A stretch of 54,333 nt of DNA. It comes from Conidiobolus incongruus B7586. Lineage: Eukaryota > Entomophthoromycota > Entomophthoromycetes > Entomophthorales > Conidiobolaceae. This document shows positions 1 to 13,077 of the stretch, piece by piece (the first letter of the stretch is position 1; each line of letters starts with the position of its first letter). The DNA is taken from assembly GCA_000697335.1 (NCBI GenBank), contig JNEM01012084.1, forward strand, positions 1 through 54,333. The letters run 5' to 3'. The position numbers were made by a program, and so were the translations under genes. Under the pieces are notes generated by a model. That model searched no databases and was not told where the DNA came from. It saw only the letters and a program-made list of their open reading frames with translations.

Positions 1-3000
1 ATGATTTTAGAGGGTTTGTGGTTAAGTTTTACTGATACTAAAATAAAAGACTTTTGATGGTCACTATTTGGTTTAAGCATGATTAAATTAAACAACTAAT
101 TTTAAAAAATTCATTTTTTAATCAAAAAAATTATTATATATATATATATATATATAATTCAAAACTATTTATTTTCCTATTTGTTTTGTATATATTTGCT
201 TATTTGAAACTAATAATATGTTTGAAAAATCGGAAATTAAAAAATTTCCCATTTCTTCGATTCCATGGTAATAAATAAATCTTTGAATGAGATTTAGTTA
301 AATATATTAAAATCTAACGTTTGAAAATCAACTCAATTATCGTTCACCAAACATATAAGAATAAACCTTTTAATTATCAATATTCATACTTTTATTTTAA
401 AATAATATATTTTAATCAGGCTTGTGTGAATATTTAGGCATTCTCAAAGCAAGTTAATAATATAGTCTAATTTGCTTAAATATATCTTAATCGATCATAT
501 TTTTTTTATATTCTGATAATATATAAATAATAGGCTTATAAAAACATATATAGTTTTTATTTTAAAATAAGATTTACCATAAACCAGCTTGTAATATTTG
601 ATTTAATGCTATATTAGTAAATAAATTATAATCCAAAGTAAAATTTCTATTTGTTGGCATTTGTTTTTTAAAATATAATTATTGAATAAAATATATATTA
701 ATATGCAAAAGGATAAAAATAAAGGAATTAAATAATATGTATATAAGAAATAAATTATAATTTTGATATAAAGATAAAATTAATTAAGTGAAACTTAAAA
801 TTTTTGACTATATCATTATATATTTTAAATATAACAATTTAAATATCTAATATATAAGGTTTAATTATTATATTAATATTTAATTTGATCCTTAAACTAT
901 ATAAATTAGTTTTTATAATCAATCTTTAATCTAAATAAATTATTTCATTAGTTTCTTTTATATATATTTATTAGTCAAGTTTTTAATTATTTCTAATATA
1001 TAAAATAATACTTAGTTAGTTTTAAATATCAAGATATTAATATTACAAAATTTTTAATTTCTTTATTAAACTTTATGATAATAATATACTATTATTATTC
1101 AAAATCCAATAAATATATAAACTTTTATTAATACTAAAATTTACAATAGATAAAAAAAACTTGGATTATATATAATTCCAAGTTAAATACTCAAATTAAT
1201 TTATTATAATAATTTATGATTTATTAAATTTTTAATCAACCAAAATAAAATAAATATTGATATAAAAAAATATATCATATTATTGGATATATTATTTTGC
1301 AAATTAGAGTTCTTTTGTATTTCAAATTATTATTTTATTATTAATCTTTAAAAAGATTAAAACTTTTTTATTCCAGTATTATTTCTATAAAATATTAAAT
1401 ATAAATTTATTTTCAGAATTGTTAATTATCAAATAGTTTAATAACTGAATGAATTAATCTATCTTTAATTAATAAATAAAATAATTAATAAGATGGAAGT
1501 TAATTATTTATAATAAAATATTAATATGAATATAATCCAAAGATATTAGACATGAATTAATACTATAATATACTTATAATAATAATATTACCAATATCTT
1601 AATAGATTAAATAATTTTTATCTCTTATTATCATGGGAATAGTTGAAATTGCAAATATACATTAAAATATTTATGATTATTAATATCTTCATATTTTATA
1701 ATTTAATGTTAAGTTGAATTTGATCAAGAATAATAATGAAATCATTAATTAAAATAATCTTTCTTATTATATTCCAAAGTTGGAATATTCATCAAAATAT
1801 TAAATAAATCATCATTTTCAAGTATATTGTTATGAATTTAATTCAATCTAAATTATTATTTCTATTTTTAATAAAAAACTAATATATATTTATTAATCAA
1901 ATTCAAATCAGAACATTTTTTAATTTTTTATTTCAGTATTTTAAATTTGAAAACAATAATTGAAAATATTTGAATTTGAAAATTAAAGCATGATGAATTT
2001 TATTAGAATTTTTTAACAATTGTAATACTAAAATTATGAATGTAAATTTAATATATTATAATATATTTTTCGAGATTTTATCACAAATCTAATAAAAATA
2101 CTTGAATTAACAATGAAATTTTTATAATACCAGTTTTCTTATAAATTTTAATGATTTTATATATAGAATAAGACGAAAAAAAACTTTTAATGGTATATAA
2201 CTATTCCCCAACACCGGATATTATCAAAATTAATGCACCTCGATTGTTTTCTGTTAAACTCTAATTAATAATAAATCTTAAGATTTTTCACTTTAAAATC
2301 AATTCAATTTTTAAATGCATTATAAACCAATATTTAAAATAGCAGGAGTATTATTCTTGTTTATATAAATAATTATTTTATCATACTATTTATTTTGATA
2401 AACATAAGTTATAACTATTGTTTATAAATCTTTATTTATGTTATTTTGATGACTTGTTCTTTCAGAATTCTACAAACTTCAGGTAATATTATCAATATTT
2501 TGATTCAATTTTGCAAAAAAATAATGTATAAATATTTTTTAGATAGTTTAGTAATTTATTATTTGAAGAAATTTTTTATTACCTATTATAGAATAATTTA
2601 ATCACAGTGTCTTTTATCTTCAAAGGATCTCCAAAATTGTAAATAATTTAAGGATCAAATTTCATAAAAAACATTTTATTAAAATATTGAAATCATTAGC
2701 GAACTTTAATTAATTTATAAGAATTATTATGTACTATAGTAATATATTATTAATCAGAATGATATAATTATTTTGATGTATTCATTACAAATATTAATAA
2801 TCCAAAGATTACTGATTATTCATAATATTTAAAATTCAGTTTTTCAAACGTATATAAACGGGAAACATTATTATACATATATATTTTATTTAATATACAA
2901 AGAAATATCTTTCTCCAAAGTGAATACCAGACATATATAAACACTGAAATTTTATTTTAAAATAATTTATGGGCGTTATTAATTATGAAAATGCTTCATA

Positions 3001-4642
3001 ATATATTTATATGGAGATTAGATATCAATTATCGCAGTTATTAAAACTGAAAATATTTTAAAATTTAATTATTTATGATTTTAATGTTAAAAAAAGTATT
3101 GTATGTTTATGATTATACACTATTTCTTTTTGACTTGTAGCAAAGCTGTACATCTTCAGTTTTTCAATTATATATACGAAATATATTATATTATTTGAAT
3201 GATTCTCTTAAATATATTTTTACTTATTTTTCGTATTACACTATAACACAATACAATAATTTGTGGTTTTAGATAATTGGTATGATATATGATCAATTGA
3301 ATAATATTTGATGTTATTATACATAGAAATAGAATCAGTTATATTTCCTATATTGTACCAAATCAAAAAACTTTGTAAGATTATCTATATAATTATCTGG
3401 TTTATTTATTACAATGAATAATTGTTCCATTTCAAGATTATCTGTCCATCTCGATTCGATAGCTAAGCCAATACTATTTGTTAGATATATCATTCACTGA
3501 ATCAACTATTTAAATAATTTACTATCAACCATCTTTATTGAAAAATCTTATTATAAATCACAAAATAATGGTACACACTAATGATAAATTATCAACATTG
3601 CATTATCTTGAATGATTTAAAATCTAAAATATAGTATTAACTTAGTATATTGATAAATTCTTCACTATTCAAGATTATTTAAATAACTAATTCTTAATAT
3701 AGATATATGTATATAAAGTTTTAGCATATTGATATTGAATGATTTTCTAATGGATCAAATTCATGAAGTATATGCATAGTAATGGATCGTATTGTTCATC
3801 TGATTTATCATATTACATAATTTTCTCAATGTGTTTGAGAAGAATATAACTTTCTAACAAGCTCTATTTAACAAATTTGACAGTTTGGTGCGCTTTTAAG
3901 AACTTTGTTATTGATTTTAGTAATACACTTGGTGTAAATAAGCCATTCAAATAATTAGTATTTTTAAATTTTTTGTATTAAATTAAATTAAAATAAAATT
4001 TAATTTATTTTTATTTGATTTAATAGCAAATTTATTATTGATTAAAATTTTACAAATAATTTATCAATAAATTTTTTAATATAAAAACTTAAAATTTAAT
4101 AAATTTTTATTAATTATTAAAATTAATAATTTAATAAAGAATGGATGATATCATACTAATCTTCTATTTTCTAAATTTTATAATATTTCACATTTAACAA
4201 AATTATAATTATGTTCAAATATTATACAAAATTTAGTTTTAAAATAGTCTTTATTATTTACTTAAATAACCTCAAATTTTTAAACTAATAAGAATCATTT
4301 CTAAATTGGGATAAAATTATGAAATTAATAAAAAAATTGATGAAATGTTGAATCTAATAATAATAATAATAATCTAATATCATAAAATTTAATACTATGG
4401 ACTATGCATTTCAATAAATTAAATAATTACAATGAATTTATTTATAATAGATAATTAAAAGAGAAAATATATAAAAAATATAGAATATTATTTAAAATGA
4501 AATAAAAAACTTTATATGGTAAGAGGGGAAGGGGTGGGAGTGACAAAATATTCAAATAACTTAATTTGGTTTGTGCTGGAGAAAGATGTGGAGATTGTTA
4601 AATCAGAAGGATATCATTGGCCAATTCTGATGATTTATGCAA
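1..4642. other. A+T-rich gene desert
   Basis: No reading frame of coding character and no RNA gene was seen on either strand. The DNA is dominated by A and T runs, with one TA microsatellite near the left end. A short motif of the form AATCCAAAG recurs around 631, 1536 and 2801, but the surroundings of the copies are not alike, so I do not call it a repeat family. Confidence 0.6.
135..156. repeat. TA dinucleotide microsatellite
   Basis: Eleven uninterrupted TA units lie in intergenic DNA. It is one of several such tracts in the deserts of this window. Confidence 0.9.
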
Positions 4643-5557
4643 TTAATATTGCTTGAGGGTTTTGCGATGGCACTTGCCCTTAGGTTTGGTGGTTGAAGGT
4701 TGAGGAGTAGGAGCTTGTGTTGTGGCGGGAGCAGGGACAACGGGAGATTCACTCTTTTCAGAGGATTTTTGAGGAGCAACAGTGCTGGTAGGAATAGCTA
4801 CTGGTTGGGTGGTAGCTTGCTGTTGAAGGCCAACTTTAGCAGAAGTGGTAGGGGCAGGAGCAGAGGTGGGAGCAGGAGGAGGTGAAATAGTGGTAGGGTT
4901 AGACTTATTTTGACTACCATCACCAGTGATTTCCAAATCGAAACAAGTCAAATATTCCTCACCAACAGGATTTTGATCCCAAACCCATTGCCAGACGAAT
5001 TGATATCTACCAGGTGCCAAGTCAGCGGGAAGCTTCATGTGACCCCAGCATAAGGCATTAGGAGATCTGTCCATACAGTTTTCATCAGTAGCAAAGACAT
5101 GGCTCCAAAGCTTAGTATCCTTGTTAAGTTCACTGTATTTGATCAAATCTTGACCAGCTTTCTTGCTGCTATACACATGGACGTAGGTAGGTCCAGGGTT
5201 GAAGTGGTTATCAGCTTCCCACCAAAGCTTGATGCTTTCACCAGGTTTGACCTTGCCCATGGGGAATTCAGAAGTATAGTTAGCATTAGACTGAGTGATG
5301 GGAGAGCACACTAAGCCATCAGGCTTGCGGCCAACTAACTGGTAGGTATAAATATCATTGATCCAGCGGTTCATTCTACCGGGATAACCGCGAGGGAAAC
5401 CGACAGTACAAGCTTCGTGATAGAATTCATCACCAAAGTATTGTTTGTGGCCATTGTAAGAAGTACTGGACAAACCAACACAATCCAACCAACTGTGGGA
5501 CTCAACAGGGTTGAGAGAAGCCAAGATAGTCAATAAAGTGGAAGCGATCAAGTTCAT
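4643..5557 (-). CDS. Secreted LPMO-like (copper histidine-brace) protein
   Basis: Single-exon gene of 304 aa. Residues 1-20 form a signal peptide, and the predicted mature protein starts exactly at His21 (HSWLDC). An N-terminal histidine is the hallmark of lytic polysaccharide monooxygenases, where it binds copper as one half of a histidine brace. His118, in the context ADNHFNPGP, is a good candidate for the second brace histidine. Tyr185 or Phe187 in GRYQFVWQW could be the axial aromatic residue. Six cysteines (26, 50, 84, 161, 170, 205) could give three disulfides. After about residue 215 comes a long Pro/Thr/Ser/Ala-rich linker, then a short basic end containing one cysteine (KGKCHRKTLKQY) instead of a recognisable carbohydrate-binding module or GPI signal. 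The likely role is oxidative attack on chitin or another polysaccharide outside the cell. I cannot place it in a named AA family. A non-catalytic copper-binding relative is the main alternative. Confidence 0.75.
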   Translation of the reverse strand: MNLIASTLLTILASLNPVESHSWLDCVGLSSTSYNGHKQYFGDEFYHEACTVGFPRGYPGRMNRWINDIYTYQLVGRKPDGLVCSPITQSNANYTSEFPMGKVKPGESIKLWWEADNHFNPGPTYVHVYSSKKAGQDLIKYSELNKDTKLWSHVFATDENCMDRSPNALCWGHMKLPADLAPGRYQFVWQWVWDQNPVGEEYLTCFDLEITGDGSQNKSNPTTISPPPAPTSAPAPTTSAKVGLQQQATTQPVAIPTSTVAPQKSSEKSESPVVPAPATTQAPTPQPSTTKPKGKCHRKTLKQY

Positions 5558-8500
5558 GATATTAAATTAGAATTAATAACAAGTATTAAAAGAAGTAAAG
5601 ATTAAATATATATATTAGCCGTTAGATATTATGTTCTACAGAATAACTAACAACTTTGTAGGCTTTAAACCAAGAACAAAAAGGACAAGAAAAGTGAATG
5701 ACCCAAATAAAAAACTATTAATTCGATTAAGTTCGATTGATAGATAGAGATGATATTTATATAGAATCAGAATGTCCACCAAACTATCATATGTGAAAAT
5801 CCCTCTCAATTCACCACACAACCAAATACAAATTTTGTAATTTGTCCAACTTAATTATTCAACAGGTTAGGTACAATTCCACTACTTTCTATTAATTAAT
5901 TTTTCGCCAAATTGCTCTTCTTAATTACCCAATAATAATTAAAATCGAAAAAAAAGTGTAAACAAGCAGTCTTTTAAATAAGTTAAAATAAAATATAATA
6001 TTAAAAGAAAAATAAAAGTATTTTTAATTATATTTATTATGATATTGAATAAATGTAAGGTACCTCAAATCAATTTACAAGGTCAAGGCATTAATCTAGA
6101 TCAATAATAAAATTAACTGAATTTTTTATTAATTTATTAATTTATGGAGATAATGATAAATTTATAAATTAAAAAAGATATCTAATTTAAATCTTTATTC
6201 CTTAATATAATCAAATATTTATGAATTTCCCCCACATTATCGCCATTTATTCTAAGAAATATATAACCATATTCTTTATTAAATATGGTTTATTTGTATA
6301 ATTCTATCAAAATTAGTGATTGGTTAATACATATGAAGAGAATTAAAAGCCGCAATAGTGCGTATATGTCAATAAGTGGGTAACAATAAAAAATGGCTTT
6401 TATTAACTTATTAAAGCTAATAGATTTGATATTTAATAACATTATTTTCATAATACAAGATCTTTTTATTCTATATAGAATGATATTAGATTATTTTTTC
6501 GGTCCTATTTTCAATAAATATTCTACTTTTTTTTGAAATATTAAAAATAAATCATTTGGTATGTTCCCAAGAGATGAAGTCTATTAATAACTTTAAAGAT
6601 GTTTTATATTATTGATATGCTATAATTTAGTCAATTTAAGCAATCAACCTTTTTCATTAGCAACTATAAACTGCAATAATTTGATTTAAGTATTCGTGAT
6701 ATGAAATCTTGTAAATTTTGCAACTAGGACAATTATGGATTGATCTCATGGTTCGATGATCTCATTATTCCAATCAATTCGATAGGGGGATTACAAAAGC
6801 AATTAATACCGCAAAAAAGGCAAAAATAATAATGAAATTGTCAAGTAGCTCAATTGCCTCAAAGAGTTATATATTTCAAAGGTTTATTAGCATTATTTTA
6901 ATATTTGTGCAGTTCACTAGCATTTTATTTTTATTAAGAATATAAAGTGATTGATAATTTCTTTTAGAGAACTGTATCGTATTATCCACTTTCAATATCA
7001 AATTGCATTATTTTAAGAGTAGAATTGATAAATTTGAAGGTTAAAATCCCTTCCAATTCCATTAATATCAATTACTCAAATTATACTTCTATTAGAGAGT
7101 TTGAAAGTATATTTATTAAATAAATCAAATTAGTATATTGAAGAATATAGGTTTATTTTCTTAATTATTATAAATATTCATGAACTTTGTAGCGTTAAAA
7201 CTAAATTTTTAGCTCATTTTACAAAACTATAAACCTTTATTCATTGTTAACTTTCTCCAAGTATTATATTATCCATTAATATCATATTAAGCTAATTGCT
7301 TTTATTAAATATATTCATCTATAGATAATCCCAATTTTAAACAGAATATTCATTATTTTTATCCTTTTATCAGTCAATATGAAGTTTGATAATTTACAAG
7401 GAGTCAAAATTCTCAAAAATTTCCTGCTAATAGCTGTTCAATTCTGTTAAACATAATAATTTGAAAATAACATCAAAATAACTGAAATAATTATTAAAAA
7501 TAATACTATTAATAAGATTTAACAATAGTTTAATTTAGATTAATTATACTTATGATCATATTAATCAAATTTTAAACTTGTTTAATTTAATATCAATATT
7601 AAAAATTGGCATTTAATATAAATGATCTGAGAATAAAAATTATAAACTTTTTAAAATAGTTATTAGTAATTACAAATTATTAAAACTAAAGAAAAAAATA
7701 TTTTAATTAATATATTTTAATCTAATTTATTATTATTATTAATTTAAGATTATTTGTAATTTATTAAGTTTTTTTATTAATATAGATAACTGCAATAATC
7801 AAATGTGATATATATCAAAATAACATTATTATGGATATACTAAAATATTTTTAGGTAAATAATAAATTTGATTAAAATTAAAATTTAATATTGATAATTT
7901 TCAAGGGATTATTAATTTAAAAAATAATATTTTTATTTCTTATATAGATTTTTTTATTAAATAATGTATAATATGAACAATTATAATTAAATTTTAATAT
8001 AATTTTTGAATAAATGTAAAATTATCAGGTGAATATTAAAATTTTAAATATGATACTTTTTATAAAATGTTAATGAAATTAGATGTGGAATTATTACTTG
8101 AAGAAATTTGATAAAGAATGATAAATATGATTTATATGCTCATTAAATTAACTATAATCAAAACACATTTATTAATTCAAAGTTATCAATCAATATATCT
8201 ATTACAAAATGATTAATATAAAAATTGATTGAAAAACAAAATAATGAATCTTATTCTGGAACTGTAATATATTGCCAATTTGAAGATTACAACTGAAATT
8301 ATGCTTTGAAATGGTATATTATATTAATTTATCCAACTGATTTAAATTAGCAACTATCACAATATGACAATATTATATAAAATATTAAATTCATAAAAGC
8401 TTAATATTTTTATCAAATTCTATGCAAAAAAATCCTTCTAAGGTTTATGTAAAATATCGCTAATCAAATATCAAATATATAGCAATTTGAAGTTTAATTT

Positions 8501-8634
8501 TTTAATTTATCATGATTATTTTATGATTGTATATGATAAAATTTTATAAAACACTATAAATCTTTTTAATGAGACATTATTTTATTTTATTAAATCAGTA
8601 AAAAATAACTTTACTAGATGAGGAGTATTTTATC

Positions 8635-9026
8635 AAAACTAACTTGCAAGAGTGCATGAAAAGGATTGAATCTGAAAATATATAATTATAAATTTCAAAG
8701 TGCTCCAATCATGTTTATAATTCTCATTTTTCTTATCTAACCATGGATTAAAATTTGAATTTGAATATGTAATATCATTTTGATATACGTAAAGCTTATA
8801 AGTTAATATAGATTCGACTTGAGTTAGTATTGAGATATTAATAAAAAAGATATATATGTTAGCTTTGTTAACATGTGGAATAAAAATATAATACATAATA
8901 TATAATAATTCAAATATCAAATAATTAAATGACGTAAACAAAAAGTTTGATTTAAATCGTATTATTTGGAGTGGTAGCCAATAATAAAAATGAATTAATG
9001 TTAATGCACTTGTGCAAGTTAGTTTT
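8635..9026. mobile_element. Short TIR-bounded element (MITE-like)
   Basis: Left arm 8635-8657 and right arm 9004-9026 are inverted repeats of 23 bp that match at 21 positions. The left arm begins AAAACTAACTTGC and the right arm ends GCAAGTTAGTTTT. They carry seven matched G or C bases, which is unusual in this sequence, so chance pairing at this spacing is unlikely. The unit is 392 bp. No clear target-site duplication is visible in the flanks. A minus-strand frame of 131 codons (8639-9034) covers nearly the whole unit but resembles no transposase I know. This fits a miniature or decayed DNA transposon of unknown superfamily. A structured non-coding locus is the alternative. Confidence 0.5.
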
Positions 9027-10966
9027 AAAATCAACTGTCAGATGTCTAATTTTGATTCAATCGAAAGTTGCATAAATTGTATAAAAAATTCATATAATTT
9101 AATGGTTTGAATTAATGCTAATATAATTATCAAAAGGAATAAATATTTTTTCCACGGAATAAAATATAATTAAACAATAATCATAAAAATTTATTTTATC
9201 AAAGTTATTGAAAGTTAATATACTTAAATATTTAAAAGTTATATGATATTTTAAAATAAAATTATTAGCAATAAAAATATTCTTAATTATAAAAAAATAA
9301 TATTAAAAAAATTAATTTGGTTAAATAATTTAAAAATATACAAATTTCATAGTCAAAATCTCTATTGATACTTTCCTCTTGCAAAAATTTATAAATTTAT
9401 TAGGAAACACATATGTAATTTGGTTCTATCTTCAAATTATATTATGTATAGTTAAATTCATATTCATAAAATGATTAATTAATTTATATTTTAGAGTTTA
9501 ATCCAAAGCAATTAAGGAAATAATTTAGAAAAATAATCCAATAACCTTATGGCCGTATTTATTTCAGTTGTTGTTTAATCAGTCTAATTATATCCTGCGT
9601 ATCTCCAACAGTCAATAGCTTTTTGGAATATAGTATACTTATTAAAAATAGCTTGCAACAATGGTAAAAATCAATTATCACGTTGACTTATTCAATGATA
9701 GAATTCTGAAGTGAGTAATGATTATAATAATCAAAAATAATTTAGGGAAATCAATAATGCGAGTGAAGCTCCATTTTAGTAATACTTGAACTATGTTCTA
9801 TTTCCAAAATACCCTAGGAATAATTGAACCATAAAATCCATCAATAGTATATTGTTGATAGATTATACCTATTCAATCACTGAATGTAAAAAGTAAATTT
9901 TAAAAAATAAATACAGTTTATTTTTGCAGAGTTTTGAATTTCTTTGGCTTTATTAAAATAATATTATTAATAATATAAAACAATATTACCTATCTATTAT
10001 ATTATAAAATGACTATGAGATGATTTAAGAAACAATATATGAAGATATATATTTACCCAATTTATCATATTCATTTATTAATTTTTTTGATTAACATTTG
10101 AGTCATTTTGTGAATTAAATTTTTTTTAAATTAAACAAAAAATATAAAAATCAGCTGTTTAAAGTTATAAATTTAAAATTTTAAATAAAATTTACATCCT
10201 TCCATTTTTCATATAATATTATATATTATCTAGAAATGAATATAATTATATTAATTAATTAAATTAATTGTCCATAATATACTTTAATATCATTATTTGA
10301 TCTATTTTTGAGTTCATTTGCATTTTGCTAGTTCTTCTAAAAAAGCTCCATTATAATAGGTCATCAGTATACGATTGATCCCTCAAAGTACAATCCTTCC
10401 AATAAAAACCTATCAATCACTAATTAATACCTAATTATTTATGTAAAGTTGAACATATAGTAACTAGAGAAAACTCACTCATATTTAATGTAGGAATAAC
10501 ACGTCAATCTAATTTGGTTTCTGTAATCATTAACAATTTTTTATTGGCGATTTTTATGAAATTGTTACAAAAACAGAAAAAAACTTTACATAATTATATT
10601 GTGATAGAATATTAAAGATATTAGAATTATAAATCCTATTTTAAAATATAAGTTAATTAAAGTTTATATTATATTATTGACATTAAATTTCTCATTTATT
10701 CTATTTTAATGTTTAAAATGAACAAATAGACTGTAATTTCAATTTAAACCTGAATCAACACTTCTATATATATATTGTTTAAAAATAAAATTATATAATT
10801 ATATAATTTTTATACTTTTATAAAAAATTCTATAGTTTTTATATGAAGTTAATTAAACTATCGATGATAATTGCGAGGCCTGGTATATCATAATGTTTGA
10901 TTAATATTACAACATTTAATATGATAATAAGTGGATTTTATATATTGAGTCGAAAAGTAATCAATA

Positions 10967-10994
10967 ACCTCTGGAACAATGAGTGTTCCAAGGT
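10967..10994. other. GC-containing hairpin in desert
   Basis: ACCT, a bulged C, then TGGAACA pairs with TGTTCCA plus AGGT across a five-base loop (ATGAG), giving an 11-bp stem. It stands out in DNA made almost only of A and T. No promoter, gene or repeat was found beside it, so its role is unknown. Confidence 0.4.
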
Positions 10995-11486
10995 CAATAA
11001 ATTTCTATTTTTATAAAAATCATTGAATTATAATCATTAAGTAAATCAATTTCAATTCACTGAATAAATGGCACCATATTGTTATTTTCTTATTTCATTA
11101 TATTCAATTATATTGAAGTTTAGCAAAAAAAACAAAACAGCATTATTGGGATTTCAATAAATTAACTCATTTGAAAAATTTATTAATATAACTATGAAAA
11201 AAGAGGTACTTACCAGATCATGGCAGCTCCAATTACTATTTTTATTCAAGATGATAAAATTATCATTTTCAAAAGTTTTATTGTTTTAAACAATATATTT
11301 AAAATTTAAATTCCGCTCTTATTCTCTTGCCTTATTGTCAATTCATTTATATAAACACAAAATAAATATTGTTATATATCAAAATAAAATAAATTATATT
11401 CATTTCTTTATAAAGCTATATTTGCTTTTCATCTATTTCAATCTATTTTGAATCAATATTAAATAGTGGAGAATTTCATCATAATC

Positions 11487-11508
11487 ATATATATATATAT
11501 ATATATAT
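11487..11508. repeat. AT dinucleotide microsatellite
   Basis: Eleven uninterrupted AT units lie in the intergenic region upstream of the NOP15-like gene. Confidence 0.9.
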
Positions 11509-11903
11509 TAAATATTTGAATTTCAAAATAAATCGTAATAATTTAACTGATTAGTGATTATAATCAAGCTATTAAAATAATGATATAGTTAATATGGTTA
11601 ATGGATTTGATAGGTATATAATATTGTAATCAAATAGTGAATTGTTATATACATTACAAATGCTACTAGCTTTCCCTATTTTGTATTAATGTAATAAATA
11701 AAAATAATTAAAATCAGAAAAATTAATCTGTAGAGATTTTAATAAAAATTAATCAATTTTATTTAAATTTTAAATTTATTTACATTTCGAATTGTCCCAC
11801 AATTTGAATAAATTAAGGGAAATGGAATAGCCAATTAAATTTGTAAAAATTATTCATATTTGTTAAATTATTGCATATTAATATCAAATAAGAAAAAATT
11901 AAA

Positions 11904-13077
11904 ATGGCTCCAGCTAAAAAGACAAAAGCTGCTAATGGTACTAAAAAAGCAGAATCAAAACCCGCTGAAAAGAAAGTAGCTAAAAACAAGGCTGAAACAA
12001 ATGAAACTGCCGAATCCAAGCCTGAAGTAAAAAAGACTACCACCAAGAAATTGATCAGTAAAAAAATTAATAAAATTGGTATTTTTGATAATTTCTGTTT
12101 TATCTATTAGTATTAATTGATTTTTAGCTGAATTACCTACTCCCCCTACTAAAAAACCCAATGCTAAGACTAAGGCTACTAAAGCTAAAAATGATAAAGA
12201 AGCTACCGCTAAACCCGCCAAAGAAACTAACACTAACACTAAGACTACCAAAACTGCTCAAACCAAAAATGCCAAAAAACCAGCTGCTAAACCTGCTAAA
12301 AAAGCTGGTACTAAGAAATCTGCCAATGACGATGATGGTAAATTTACATTTTACACTTATTCAATATTTATGATTAATATTTTATTATTATTAGATATCG
12401 AAGCTGCTTTAGCTGATGCAATTGACAGTAGTGAAAATGAAGACTCCTCCGATGAGGAAGAAGATGAGAAAGACGATTTCGAAGCTATTGAATCTTTAAT
12501 TCCTTTTGATAAATCTTATAGATCAGCTTTGGCCAAATTAGAAACTCAAATTAAGAAAGGTTCTGACACCCGTACTGGTGTCGTATATGTTGGTCGCATT
12601 CCCCATAAAATCCAAGAACGTGATCTTAAGGTATACTTTGGTCAATTTGGACCTATTGCTCACCTCAGAATTGCTCGTAACCCCTTGACTGGCCGCCCCC
12701 GTCACTATGCTTTCATTCAATACAAGAGTCAAGAAGTTGCTGATATCGTTGTAGAGACTATGGACAATCACTTGTTCGGTGGCAGATTATTGAAGGTCAA
12801 GTCAGTACCCAAGGACAAGGTTCATCCCATGCTTTTCACTGGTGAACGCTCAAGACCCAGAGAAGTTTTGAATCGTAAGAAAGTTCAAGCTAAGATCACC
12901 AAGCAAAAGGAAGCTAAGCTTACACCTCACATCAAAAAGAGAATTGAAAATGAAATGGAAAAGACACAAAAGGCCATTAAAGAAAGTGGTATCAAATACG
13001 AAATTCCCAAGAAGCTGTTAGAAAAGAAAACTGATAAGCCTTTACTCGAATCTAAAAAAGCTAAATCCAAGAAATGA
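11904..13077 (+). CDS. NOP15: Nop15/NIFK-type nucleolar RNA-binding protein
   Basis: Three exons: 11904-12078, 12128-12337 and 12395-13077 (TGA stop), about 355 aa. An alternative in-phase donor at 12058 would shorten exon 1 by 21 nt. The single RRM lies at about residues 191-265, with RNP2 VVYVGRIP and RNP1 RHYAFIQY, followed by the family-typical ETMDNHLFGGRLLKVK and a basic tail. These match NIFK/Nop15, which bind the ITS2 region of pre-rRNA and act in 60S subunit assembly in the nucleolus. In front of the RRM, residues 1-128 are a low-complexity Lys/Ala/Thr-rich segment with many KPAK and TKAK-like steps, resembling a histone H1 tail. This passes into an acidic Ser/Glu/Asp stretch at about 140-155. 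Both are common in nucleolar proteins, but the basic part is long here. The RRM assignment is firm. The exact ortholog name is likely. Confidence 0.92.

Larger units (their letters stand above)
5558..11903. other. A+T-rich gene desert with a TIR element
   Basis: There is no convincing gene in 6.3 kb. It holds the inverted-repeat element at 8635-9026, a possible tiny spliced frame near 9661-9779, a GC-containing hairpin at 10967-10994 and an AT microsatellite at 11487-11508. The first few hundred bases should include the promoter and 5' leader of the LPMO-like gene. Confidence 0.55.

Noticed and set aside
631-2810. Recurring AATCCAAAG motif in the left desert
   Set aside because: The copies are short, unevenly spaced and their flanks do not align, so chance is sufficient.
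5636-5821. 61-codon hydrophobic minus-strand frame upstream of the LPMO-like gene
   Set aside because: It is short, Leu/Ile/Phe-biased as expected of A+T-rich DNA, and sits in the promoter region.
11205-11235. ACTTACC followed by GATCATGG, resembling the 5' end of U1 snRNA; on the other strand a perfect-looking splice donor (CTG then GTAAGTACC)
   Set aside because: The match stops after about 15 bases, position 8 onward differs from ACTTACCTG, and the following DNA is plain A+T-rich without the U1 stem-loops or a Sm site. No exon with an open frame leads to the donor on the other strand.
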